Shown: positions 30,101 through 38,069 of the stretch, in pieces | How positions within the stretch are numbered: position 1 is the stretch's first letter | How the letters are laid out: each line of letters opens with the position of its first letter | DNA from: CAVSRC01 sp963762605 | GTDB taxonomy: Bacteria; Pseudomonadota; Alphaproteobacteria; Rhizobiales; Kaistiaceae | Direction of reading: 5' to 3' | NCBI GenBank assembly: GCA_963762605.1 | Contig: CAVXLJ010000017.1 | Span: 343,364 to 407,363, forward strand | DNA length: 64,000 nt | Made by a program: the position numbers and the translations under genes | The notes under the pieces: generated by a model | Databases searched by the model: none | Seen by the model: only the letters and a program-made list of their open reading frames with translations | Told to the model about the DNA's origin: nothing

Positions 30101-32687
30101 CGGGGGCGACGAGGATCGCCTGGAAACGGGCATTGGCGCCCTGGTCGAGATCGCCGGAGAAGAGCGGCTTGACGCCGATCATCGGCGCGGTCGGCTGGAT
30201 CGGCCGGGTGAGCGTGCGCTCCACCGCGCGTCCGTTGGTGTCGGCGACGCGGATCACCAGATCGGCCTGCAGCGGATGGGTGGTGACCGGCAGATCGGGC
30301 AGGGAGACGTCGAAGCTTGCCTTGCCGTCCGTGTCGGTCGCCGCACCGATGTCCAGCGGCTGGCGCGACGGCTCGACCGAATCCTCCTTCAGCCCGAAGG
30401 TGTATCCGGGGAAGGCAGCCAGGCTGTCCACCGCCTTGATGTCGAGATCGCCCTCGATGGGGAGATCCGGCGCCGGAGCGCCATAGAGATAGCGCGCCGA
30501 CAGGTCGATGGGGACCGGCTTGCCGGCATCAAGCGTCTTGTCGGCACTGTCGAGGGTGACGGCCAGCCGCTCCGGCTCGAAGTCCTCGACCAGAACGGAC
30601 GTTTCGGCGACCGGCGATCCCTTGGGGTCGGCATAGAGCTTCGCCGTCCACGAGCCGCGCATCGCATCGGCAGAAAGCGCCAGGTCTTCGGAATAGCCGC
30701 CGAGGCCGCCGTCGCGGAGCGTCTTGCGCAGGAACTCGACTCCGTCCGGGCGTTCGACGACCAGCGTCATCGGCAGGTCGGTGACCGCAACCGCCTCAGG
30801 GTCGCGCACCAGTGCCGTCAGGTGAACGGTCTCGCCCGGCCGGTAGATGCCGCGCTCGGGCGTCAGGAAGACGTCGAGCGCCTTCGGCGCCGCACGTCCG
30901 GCAACGCCACGGTCGGTGAGATCGAAGGCGGCGCGGGTGAGATCGAGGAAGCCATAGTCGCTGTCGGTCTGGGCAACCACGAGCTGCGGCGCCATGCCGC
31001 CGGTGCCGCGCGCCAGACCCGGATCGAAACGGGCATATCCGGCATCGTCGGTCACCGCTTGCCCAAGGATGTCGTTGTTGACCGCGATCAGCTGCAGCTT
31101 GACGCCGGCCACCGGCTTGGCGGTCGACAGCGAGCGCACGATGGCGTGGATGCCGTCATGGCCGGAGAGCGCGGTCAGGCCGAGATCGGAGACGATGAAC
31201 CACTGGGTGGCGAGCTGCCCCCACTCATTGCTATTGCCGGTCGCCGGCGACGCGGTGATGACGTAGGCGCCGGGCTTCATCGCGGGCACGGCATCGGCGA
31301 TGGGGATCGCCGTGACCATGGTCTGGTTCAGCTTCGAGGCAATGTCGATCGTGCCCTGCCACACCATCTCGCCGGTTCCGTCGGCGATCTGCTGGGCCGA
31401 ATAGGTGGCAAGCCCGCTGAGGAAGGTGCCGTCGTGGACCGCCTGCGCAATGCCGCGATCGCCGATCCGGTAGATGGTCGCCTTGGCCTTGTCGGTGTTG
31501 ACCGAACTCAACGGAATCGAGGCGCCGGGGCCGGCGGGCAGAACATAGGCGTTGCCGGCGAAGCCGACCCAGGGGGCGCGGTCGCGCACATAGATCGAGA
31601 GCTCGACCGGGCTCGCCAGCGTCTCGCCGTCGGCGGCGGGCAGGCCGGCGCGCACGCGGACGATGTAGCGGCTGCCAAATGTGACGCCGTTGACACAGAT
31701 CTGGCTCTCCTGCGGCTCGATGGCGAGCCCGTCGCCACCCTCGACCTTGACGAAATCGGCAAGGTCCGGCCGCGACACGGCGAGCTTGTCGGAGAAGCGG
31801 ATGCAGATCTGCGGGGTCGCGCTGTCCGCCTGGACGTCGTGCGCGATGATGCGGAAGCCGTGCTCGGAAACCAGCTTGTCATAGGCGGCGCGCACGCTTG
31901 CCGTCTCGGCCAGCGCCAGGCTGGCGCGATAGGCGCGGATGGCGGGTTTCCATTCCTCGCGCTTGGCCAGGCCGGTGCCGGCCAGCGCCAGTGCCACGGC
32001 GCGGGCGGCGGGCGTGTCGGCGCGGAGATAACCGTCGATGGCCGCGGCGGTGGCATCGCTTGCCGCTTGCTGGCGCGCTTCATAGTCCTTGGGCGCGCGG
32101 GCGAGATTGGCACGGGAGAAATCAAGCCAGGCGATGGCTTCGTCATCGGCAATGGCGAGCGCCCGGCCGAAGGCGGTGGCGGCCTCGTCATATCTGCCGG
32201 CACGCATGGCGGTGGCGCCGGCGGCGCGCAGCGCGCCATAGCTGGAACCGGAGGCGGAGAAGCGATCCGTCAAGGCGCCGACCAGCGTGCGCGCCTCGTC
32301 GATGAAGCCGGAGGGCAGGAAGTTCAGCTCGTCCAGCCGCTGACGCTCCAGCGACGGCGAGAGCGCGACGGCCTCGACGACGCGGCCGGCGACCGCATCC
32401 GGCGTCAAGGCGAGCACGCCGAAGTCGGACTTGAGGAAGCACCACCCGGCCTTGCTGTTGAAGGTGAAGGCGCGGCAGGCCGTGTCGGCGAGGCAAGCGG
32501 ATTGGCAGCCGGCCTGGTCGACATTCTTCACCGTCTTCATGTCGAAGTCGGCATAATCGGCGTTCGGCGTGATGATGACCCGCTTGCCCGCGGCCAGGGC
32601 CGGAGCGGTGGCGGCGTAGGCGATGACGGGAAGAAGAAGAACGAAAGCAAAAATGGCTGCGACCAGCCGACGGCTAACGTCGAGCAT
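27189..32687 (-). CDS. Bacterial alpha-2-macroglobulin with N-terminal PAN/apple domain
   Basis: An 1832-residue exported protease trap (YfhM-like). The signal peptide at 1-25 is followed by a small PAN/apple-like domain (CQSACLADTACRAFTF, WCFLK) near 45-90. Macroglobulin domains follow, including MG2 and the A2M region near residue 1140, and then the thioester domain. The thioester motif C-V-E-Q is present, with C1381 and Q1384, so the protein should bind attacking proteases covalently. Start 32687 has GGAGG 8-12 bases upstream; the open frame extends only to 32711. It heads an operon with pbpC, which repairs peptidoglycan, the usual pairing of this defence pair. Confidence 0.93.
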   Translation of the reverse strand: MLDVSRRLVAAIFAFVLLLPVIAYAATAPALAAGKRVIITPNADYADFDMKTVKNVDQAGCQSACLADTACRAFTFNSKAGWCFLKSDFGVLALTPDAVAGRVVEAVALSPSLERQRLDELNFLPSGFIDEARTLVGALTDRFSASGSSYGALRAAGATAMRAGRYDEAATAFGRALAIADDEAIAWLDFSRANLARAPKDYEARQQAASDATAAAIDGYLRADTPAARAVALALAGTGLAKREEWKPAIRAYRASLALAETASVRAAYDKLVSEHGFRIIAHDVQADSATPQICIRFSDKLAVSRPDLADFVKVEGGDGLAIEPQESQICVNGVTFGSRYIVRVRAGLPAADGETLASPVELSIYVRDRAPWVGFAGNAYVLPAGPGASIPLSSVNTDKAKATIYRIGDRGIAQAVHDGTFLSGLATYSAQQIADGTGEMVWQGTIDIASKLNQTMVTAIPIADAVPAMKPGAYVITASPATGNSNEWGQLATQWFIVSDLGLTALSGHDGIHAIVRSLSTAKPVAGVKLQLIAVNNDILGQAVTDDAGYARFDPGLARGTGGMAPQLVVAQTDSDYGFLDLTRAAFDLTDRGVAGRAAPKALDVFLTPERGIYRPGETVHLTALVRDPEAVAVTDLPMTLVVERPDGVEFLRKTLRDGGLGGYSEDLALSADAMRGSWTAKLYADPKGSPVAETSVLVEDFEPERLAVTLDSADKTLDAGKPVPIDLSARYLYGAPAPDLPIEGDLDIKAVDSLAAFPGYTFGLKEDSVEPSRQPLDIGAATDTDGKASFDVSLPDLPVTTHPLQADLVIRVADTNGRAVERTLTRPIQPTAPMIGVKPLFSGDLDQGANARFQAILVAPDGTRMAKTGLRWKLERVESDYQWYRADGRWTYELVTNTSRVAGGTVDFTVDQPTAIEAPTDWGQYRLTIEDDGDNPAATSVEFYAGWYRAVSSSDTPDTLQVALDKPAYRIGDTARLRLDPRFPGIALISVIDDRLIAMKAVDVPAGGTTVELPVTAKWGPGAYVTATLYRPMDIAAKRMPARALGLTWAKVDPGDRDLKVSLDLPDEMRPRGPMTIPLSIGNLTPGEEAYVTVAAVDVGILNLTSFKAPAPDDWYFGQRKLGMEIRDVYGLLIDRTQGVPGVVRSGGDGGMTRLKAPPPTQKLLAFYSGILKVDDSGKASVTFDVPDFNGTVRVMAMAWSKDGVGHASKDVFVRDPVVVTASIPRFLAMKDSSRLLVEINNVSGAAGDYHLSIATGEGIAFPDADAERTVTLAEKQRATFVIPIQAKAIGDFDVSVDLTAPTGETWPTTLTLGVRPAGSPITHRDVLSVAAGGALTIDDALVSEFVPGTASVAVSLGGAGPLDVAGILAALDRYPYGCVEQLTSRAMPLVYLDDVAASVGIAADAKIRERVQDAIRGVLADQAASGAFGLWGPYDAGGDLWLDAYVTDFLTRAAEKGYDVPDVARTIALDNLANGVAYANDFDKGGEGIAYALYVLARAGRAAIGDLRYYTDSKLDAFATPLAKAQLGAAMALYGDRVRAGRAFASAMADLDRKTAAQGWRSDYGTSLRDGAAVLTLAAETEVGSVDLHSLALRIAAMERDQRTTSTQEDSWMLLAAAALIKDSAKTDFSIDGQTIAAPLFRRYLGEALAAKPVKITNLGSEPLEAVVSATGVPLTPEPAGGNGYTIERTVYTPDGKPVDIATVGQNDRFVVALTVTAEHEAGGRLLVVDPIPAGFEIENPDISASGSTVSLDWLKTNTADHTEALSDRFVAAINRQDGGPTQYTVAYSVRAVSPGTFTYPAATVEDMYRPEFSARTATTTVEVVGPTR

Positions 32688-32938
32688 CTGAAATCCTCCG
32701 CTGCGCCCCACTCAGAGAATGGCCGCGATCTTATGGGGGCGTGTCGCCACGGTAAAGGCGGACGATCGCAAGACTGGTATTCCCGCAAATTGGCTCGGTT
32801 TGATGACGAAAGACGGGCGGCGCGCCAGTGAAAATATTGGTTGGCGGCAAGGCCGACCGGTTTGTCATCGATGCTTACTCGGCATAGGCTGAGCTGACGT
32901 TGGATTGGGCTTGGGCAGGGGCGCTCGAACACTTCGTG

Positions 32939-33898
32939 ATGGCTCGCGTCATTGCACGTTTGATGTTGGCCGCCGCCGGGCTCGTCCTCGGCGCCAGTGC
33001 GCTGTCTGCGGCAACCATCAAATCCCAGACGATCACCTTGGATAGTGGCGAGCCGCTCACGATCATCTCGATTGAGGGCGAGCTTCAAATCGGCGACGAC
33101 CAGAAGTTCGCCAATGAAGCGATCCGTGCTTCGAAGGCAGTCGTGCTCCTCAACAGCCTCGGCGGCAGCACCATGGCGGGCATCGAGATCGGCAAGGCGA
33201 TACGCCTCAAGGGATTTGCCACGCTGGTCCTGGAGGAACTGGTCTGCACGTCCGCCTGCGGCCTGGCCTGGCTCGGCGGGGTGCCGCGCATGATGTCGGA
33301 AAATGCCCGTGTCGGATTTCACGCAACCTACGTCACCGAAAGCGGGCATCCGGAGGTCAGCGCGGTCGGCAATGCGGCGGTGGGCGCCTATCTGAACCAG
33401 CTTGGACTGCCCTTGTCGGCCATCGCCTATGTATCCGAAGCGAAGCCCACGGAGATCAAGTGGCTGACCTTCGCGGATGCCAAACATGTCGGCCTTGAAG
33501 TCGAACCGTTTACGGAAACGGCGAACGCCGCCGCCGCGCCGTCGGCCCCGGCCAGGAAACCCGGTGCGCCACATGTGGACTGGGCGGCAGAAGGCGGCTG
33601 GATACAGCTCTACAGCCGCGTGAATTTCGCCGACGCGGTTTTGCTGGCGGAAGGTTTGGCTGGCGGGTTTCCGAACGTTTCGGTCTTTGTCCGCGACAAT
33701 GGCGCCTATGTCGTTGCCGTCGGTCCCTACCCGACCGACGTAGCGCAAAGCCTGCGGGATCTCTATGTCGCCGCCAAGTCCATTCCCCGCGATTCTGCCG
33801 TGAATCCCGGCAGCAGCTTCGTCGACAAGGTGTGGCCGGCCGATGCCGTCGCCTCCGGTCTCGAAGCAAAGCCCGCCCCTGCACGCGGTTCCAAATAG
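32939..33898 (+). CDS. Exported ClpP-like protein with SPOR-like C-terminus
   Basis: A 319-residue protein with a signal peptide (MARVIARLMLAAAGLVLGAS, cleavage near ALSAA). A ClpP/crotonase-like fold follows with LNSLGGSTMAGIEIGKAIR and TSACGLAWLGG, the pattern of periplasmic COG3904 proteins. After a proline/alanine linker (about 200-220) the C-terminal 80 residues (WIQLYSRVNFADAVLLAEGL, VVAVGPY) look like a SPOR peptidoglycan-binding domain. Start 32939 was preferred over 32900 because it begins the signal peptide. Single gene; substrate unknown. Proteolytic activity is not certain because the catalytic triad cannot be confirmed. Confidence 0.8.
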   Translation: MARVIARLMLAAAGLVLGASALSAATIKSQTITLDSGEPLTIISIEGELQIGDDQKFANEAIRASKAVVLLNSLGGSTMAGIEIGKAIRLKGFATLVLEELVCTSACGLAWLGGVPRMMSENARVGFHATYVTESGHPEVSAVGNAAVGAYLNQLGLPLSAIAYVSEAKPTEIKWLTFADAKHVGLEVEPFTETANAAAAPSAPARKPGAPHVDWAAEGGWIQLYSRVNFADAVLLAEGLAGGFPNVSVFVRDNGAYVVAVGPYPTDVAQSLRDLYVAAKSIPRDSAVNPGSSFVDKVWPADAVASGLEAKPAPARGSK

Positions 33899-33961
33899 GG
33901 CAATCGCTGCGGTTCCGGCTGGGTCGCAGCGCGGCACGGGAAAGGGAAGGCGCCCCCTGCC

Positions 33962-34943
33962 CTACCCCGGATACCAGACCACCCGCGGGTCGTCGGCGGC
34001 GCGCTCGATAGTCGTAGGCCGAATCGATCAGGCGGGCGAGATCGAAGCGCGGCTGCCAGTCGAGCCGGTCTTTCGCCTTGGCGTTGTCCATCCAGGTCGA
34101 ATGGTACTGGCTCGGAATATCGATCGAGGCGCGCCCGCGCGTGCGCTTCAGATGCTCGGCCACCTCGCCATAATCCACCGGCCGGTCCATGCAGATGTTG
34201 AAGAGTTGCTGGCGGGCGCGCGGATTGTCGATCGCCGCCAGGATGGCGCTGACGAGATCGTCGACATGGACGAAGTTGCGGCGGAGCGGCCGCCCGTCGG
34301 CGTCGTGGAGCAGCGGCACGGTCCCATCGCGGGCGTAGCGCTCTGCATCGGCTTTGGGCACCAGCGTCTTCCAGTCCGGCCCGCCGAAAATGTCGTCGCC
34401 GAAGGAGAGGGTATATCTGAAGTCGTCCTTCTCCATGATCCACGGCGCCCGCAGGCAACACCAGTCGATGCCGTACTGGATGCCGACCTGCTCCAGCATC
34501 ACCTCTTCCAGCACCTTGGAGAGCGCGTAGCAGCCGGGATAGGCGGCGTGCGGCATCTCCTCGGTCACCGGCGCTTCGCGGCGATAGAAGAAATGGCCGA
34601 TGCCGGCATCGCCGCCGATGAGAATGAACTGCTTCGCGGTCGGGCTCTGGCGGAAGGCTTCGAGCAGCCAGAACAGCCCCTTCACGGTGACGTCGATGAC
34701 GTCGTCCGGCGTCTCCTTGCAGGTCGCCAGATGCACCACATGGGTGACGCCGGCAATCGCCGCCTCGGCCACGGCGCGCTCGGCGATCGAGCCACGCACG
34801 ACCTCGACGCGATCGTTCTCCGCGATCGTCCGGTTATGGCAGAGCGCCCGCACGCGGGCGCCGGCGAAGCGGCTGTCGGCAAGGAACCGTGCGATGAAGT
34901 TGCGGCCGACCTTTCCGGTCGCTCCGGTCACCAGGACGAGCAT
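33962..34943 (-). CDS. NAD-dependent epimerase/dehydratase, frameshifted as read
   Basis: An extended short-chain dehydrogenase family protein, 326 residues when one base is removed. The nucleotide motif VTGATGKVGR lies at residues 5-14 and the active-site tyrosine and lysine in YALSK near 160. After DSAYDY an extra base near 34006-34007 shifts the frame. The correct ending (ERAADDPRVVWYPG, then TAG at 33964-33962) is present in the next frame. As read, the frame instead runs about 150 codons into antisense of the neighbouring gene. Substrate unknown. Upstream of gnd's end by a repeat-containing gap. Confidence 0.8.
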
Positions 34944-35044
34944 GAGTCCTCCCTCATCAGTGTTTTGACGAGGTTTCTATCACGCCCTTGCACCTCTGGC
35001 GCACAGACATGAACCGAATGGATCGCGCCCCACGCAGCTACGTC

Positions 35045-35122
35045 ATTCCGGCGGACGCCGGAATCCAGATGCCACATCCGCATCCGTGGCAATCGATGTC
35101 TGGACCCCGGCTTTCGCCGGGG
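35045..35122. repeat. Palindromic intergenic repeat pair
   Basis: Two perfect hairpins: 35045-35064 (ATTCCGGC stem) and 35105-35122 (CCCCGGC stem), separated by about 40 bases, at the 3' end of gnd. The outer sequences read CGTCATTCCGGC and GCCGGGGTGACG, so the whole unit is roughly symmetric. This matches the widespread REP-like elements of high-GC proteobacteria. Together with its flanks it fills the 194-base gap. Confidence 0.8.
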
Positions 35123-35137
35123 TGACGAGTGGTGCCC

Positions 35138-36565
35138 CTACCCCGGCCCCTGCGCCCAGGGGCCGTGGAAGCCCTTGCCGTCCTTGTCGGTGCGCTCGAA
35201 GCCGTGGGCGCCGAAATAGTCGCGCAGGCCCTGCAGCAGGTTGGCGGTGGTGCGGCCGGTGCGGACCGTGTCGAAATAGGCCAGCGCATTCCCCAGCGCC
35301 GGCATGGGGATGCCCTTCGACACGCCGGTCGAGACGACATGGCGCAGAGCCCCATGGCTCTCCTTCAGCCAGCCGGCGAAGGGCGCGACCATCATCAGAT
35401 TGGCGATGTCACCACCGGCCGAGAAGGCCCGCGAAATGTCGTCGAGGAAGACCGAGCGGATGATGCAGCCGGCGCGCCAGATCTTGGCGATGGTGCCCAT
35501 CGGCAGGTTCCAGTTCCACTGCTCGGAGGCGGCGGTGAGCACGGCAAAGCCCTGGGCGTAAGCCGCGATCTTGCCGGCAAGCAGCGCCTGTTCGAGCGCG
35601 TCGAGGACCTGCTGGCGGTCGCCGGCCGAAGCGCCGAGCCTGGTGTCGGCCTTGCCGAAGAGCTTTTCGCCGGCGAGCCGGAAATCACGCTGGGCGGAGA
35701 GCCCGCGGGCGGCCACCGCCGCCTCGATCACCGTCGCCGGCACGCCGAGGTCCTGTGCCTCCATGGCCGACCAGCGGCCGGTGCCCTTCTGGCCGGCGGT
35801 GTCGAGGATGATCTCGACCATCGGCCTGCCGGTCTCCGGGTCCTTGGCCTCCAGCACCTGGCCGGTGATCTCGATCAGATAGGATTTCAGCCGCCCCTCG
35901 TTCCACTTGCCGAAGACGTCGGCCATCTCGGCCGGGCCCATGCCGAGCCCGTCGCGCATGATGCCGTAGACCTCGGCGATCATCTGCATGTCGGCATATT
36001 CGATGCCGTTGTGGATGGTCTTGACGAAATGGCCGGCGCCGTCAGGCCCCATCAGCGCGGCGCAGGGCTCGCCGTCGAACTTGGCGGAGATGTCGGTGAG
36101 GATCTTCTCGACGCGCTGGTACGCCTTCTCGGTGCCGCCGATCATGATCGAGGGGCCGTGGCGGGCGCCGACCTCGCCGCCCGACACGCCGATGCCGAGG
36201 AACTCGAAGCCATGCGCGCCGAGCTCGACCACGCGCCGCTGGGTGTCGCGGAAGTTGGCGTTGCCGGCGTCGATCAGCAGGTCGCCTTGGACGATCTCGC
36301 GGCCGATCTTGTTGGCCTCCTCGTCGACCGGGGCCCCCGCCTGCACCATGATGACGATCGGGCGCGGCGGGTGGATCGCGTCGGCCATCTCCCTGATCGT
36401 CTTGCACGGCACCAGCCGCTCGGCCAACGGCCCGGCATTGGCCATGAAGGTGTCGATCTTCGATATCGTGCGGTTGTGAACGGCGACCGTGTAGCCCTTT
36501 TCGGCCATGTTGAGGGCGAGGTTGGAGCCCATCACTCCGAGACCGACGAGACCGATATCCGCCAT
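35138..36565 (-). CDS. gnd: 6-phosphogluconate dehydrogenase (decarboxylating)
   Basis: A 475-residue dehydrogenase of the oxidative pentose phosphate pathway that converts 6-phosphogluconate to ribulose-5-phosphate, CO2 and NADPH. The Rossmann motif GLVGLGVMGSNLALN is near the N-terminus, GVSGGEVGARHGPSIM near 128-143, and DGAGHFVKTIHNGIEY near 180-195 contains the catalytic lysine. Length matches the long enterobacterial-type Gnd. Start 36565 removes a 16-residue extension lacking homology. No operon partner. Confidence 0.95.
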   Translation of the reverse strand: MADIGLVGLGVMGSNLALNMAEKGYTVAVHNRTISKIDTFMANAGPLAERLVPCKTIREMADAIHPPRPIVIMVQAGAPVDEEANKIGREIVQGDLLIDAGNANFRDTQRRVVELGAHGFEFLGIGVSGGEVGARHGPSIMIGGTEKAYQRVEKILTDISAKFDGEPCAALMGPDGAGHFVKTIHNGIEYADMQMIAEVYGIMRDGLGMGPAEMADVFGKWNEGRLKSYLIEITGQVLEAKDPETGRPMVEIILDTAGQKGTGRWSAMEAQDLGVPATVIEAAVAARGLSAQRDFRLAGEKLFGKADTRLGASAGDRQQVLDALEQALLAGKIAAYAQGFAVLTAASEQWNWNLPMGTIAKIWRAGCIIRSVFLDDISRAFSAGGDIANLMMVAPFAGWLKESHGALRHVVSTGVSKGIPMPALGNALAYFDTVRTGRTTANLLQGLRDYFGAHGFERTDKDGKGFHGPWAQGPG

Positions 36566-36696
36566 TGCGTTTTCCTCTTGCTGAAACGTTGGTCGTAGGC
36601 CGGCGGCAGGCAAGGCGTCGGCGGGCGAGACACTATGAAAGATAGGGCCGCCGGTCCATGCTTGCCGGCAGGTTTTTGGCCCGGCGCCGGTCGTTC

Positions 36697-37290
36697 CTAA
36701 AGGCCGAGATCGCGCTCGCCACGATCCAGGATCAGCGGCACGATCAGGTCCTCCTCGTCGTCGAGGTGGCGGTCGAGCAGATGCAGAAGCCGATCGCTGG
36801 CTTGCGCGTAGGCATCGCCGGCAAAGCGCAGGGCGTCGCTGTCTTCGGGCGCGAGCTGCAAGAAGCCGTGGGCGGTCTCGACCAGCCGGTCCATCGCCGC
36901 GTGGATGACGGCGTGGTCGTTCTCGAGAATCTCGAAGCCGCGCTTCAGCCGGCCCTCGGCCGCCACGAAGATCGGAAAGTACTGATAGTCCTCGATCTGG
37001 TGGTGGCCATTCAAGTGCGACAGGAACATGTCGAGGCGCGGCGCGAACCAGGAGCGGAAATGCGCCGGCGTCACCCGCCCCTCGCGAAATTCGCCGGTCG
37101 CCGCGCCAAGCTTGCCGGCAAAGCCGCGGAAGCCGTCGTGGATGTCGAGCCAGAACTTGGTCACGGCGCCGATCTCGCCGCGCGGCGGCCAGGTGGCGCG
37201 CGGAAAGCGGTCGAGGAAGAGGCTGAGCTCGTCCGGCCAGCCGGTACGGGTGTCGAGGTCAAGGGGCGCGGGATCGGGCATTGGCTCCAT
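36697..37290 (-). CDS. Hemerythrin-like HHE-domain protein
   Basis: A 197-residue cytoplasmic all-helical protein with the hemerythrin-type His/Glu ligand pattern: HHQIEDYQYFP near 110, ENDHAVIHAAMDRL near 137-150 and HLDDEEDLIVP near 178-188. These would bind a di-iron centre used for oxygen or nitric oxide sensing or iron repair. ATG at 37290; a second ATG at 37281 is possible. It follows livF by 80 bases and could share its transcript. Confidence 0.8.
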   Translation of the reverse strand: MEPMPDPAPLDLDTRTGWPDELSLFLDRFPRATWPPRGEIGAVTKFWLDIHDGFRGFAGKLGAATGEFREGRVTPAHFRSWFAPRLDMFLSHLNGHHQIEDYQYFPIFVAAEGRLKRGFEILENDHAVIHAAMDRLVETAHGFLQLAPEDSDALRFAGDAYAQASDRLLHLLDRHLDDEEDLIVPLILDRGERDLGL

Positions 37291-37370
37291 ATGGCGCAGG
37301 GCGGCGCAATTGTCAGGCAGGCACTTTCGGGTAACCGGCCGCAAGCGCCGGGTGCCGCGGCGTGGAGAAC

Positions 37371-38069
37371 CTAGACGCCGAGATAGCGGTGCAGGACTTC
37401 GGGACGCGCGCGCAGTTCCGCCTTGGGCATCGTCTCGACGATGTGCCCGTTGTTGATGATGTAGACGCGATGCGCGAGGCTGAGGGCCGCCGAAATATTC
37501 TGCTCCACCACCACGATGGTCTGGCCTTCTTCGGCGAGTTTGCGGCAGGTGGCAAGCAGGTCGCGCACGATGATCGGCGCCAGCCCCTCGAACGGCTCGT
37601 CGAGCAGGAGAATCTTGGGATCGCGCATCATGGCGCGCGCGATCGCCAGCATCTGCTGCTCGCCGCCGGAGAGTTTCGTCGCGCCGTGGCGGCGGCGCTC
37701 GGCGAGCCGGGGAAAATGCTCGTAGACGCGTTCCAGCGACCAGCGGTTCTGCGCTGTCAGACCGGCGAGGATCAGATTCTCCTCGACGCTGAGGCTGCCG
37801 AATACGCACCGGTTTTCCTGCACCAGCTGCATGCCCGCCTGTGCGATGGCATGGCTCTTGCGGCCGGCAATCTCGACGCCGTCGAAGACGATCGAGCCAC
37901 GGCGCGGCGTCACCACGCCCATCAGGCTCTTCAGCGTTGTGCTCTTGCCGGCCCCGTTGCGGCCGAGCAGAGCGACGACTTCGCCGCTCTCCACGTTCAT
38001 GGAGACGTCGAACAGGATGTGCGAGTCGCCGTAGTAGCTGTGCAGTCCGCTGACTTCGAGAAGACTCAT
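37371..38069 (-). CDS. livF: Branched-chain-type ABC transporter ATP-binding protein LivF
   Basis: A 232-residue ATPase with Walker A GRNGAGKST, signature LSGGEQQMLAIARAM and Walker B KILLLDEPFEGLAP. Its ATG overlaps the stop of the LivM-LivG fusion by four bases. It is the last gene of the operon livK-livH-livMG-livF, which imports an amino acid, amide or carboxylate; the family is too diverse to name the substrate. Confidence 0.92.
   Translation of the reverse strand: MSLLEVSGLHSYYGDSHILFDVSMNVESGEVVALLGRNGAGKSTTLKSLMGVVTPRRGSIVFDGVEIAGRKSHAIAQAGMQLVQENRCVFGSLSVEENLILAGLTAQNRWSLERVYEHFPRLAERRRHGATKLSGGEQQMLAIARAMMRDPKILLLDEPFEGLAPIIVRDLLATCRKLAEEGQTIVVVEQNISAALSLAHRVYIINNGHIVETMPKAELRARPEVLHRYLGV

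Noticed and set aside
28536..32831. 1431-codon open frame on the plus strand
   Set aside because: It is exactly antisense to the macroglobulin gene, has no recognisable domain, and reflects the absence of stops in high-GC DNA.
33510..33961. C-terminal extension of the epimerase to 477 residues
   Set aside because: Produced by the one-base shift at 34006-34007; it is antisense to the ClpP-like gene and has no homology.
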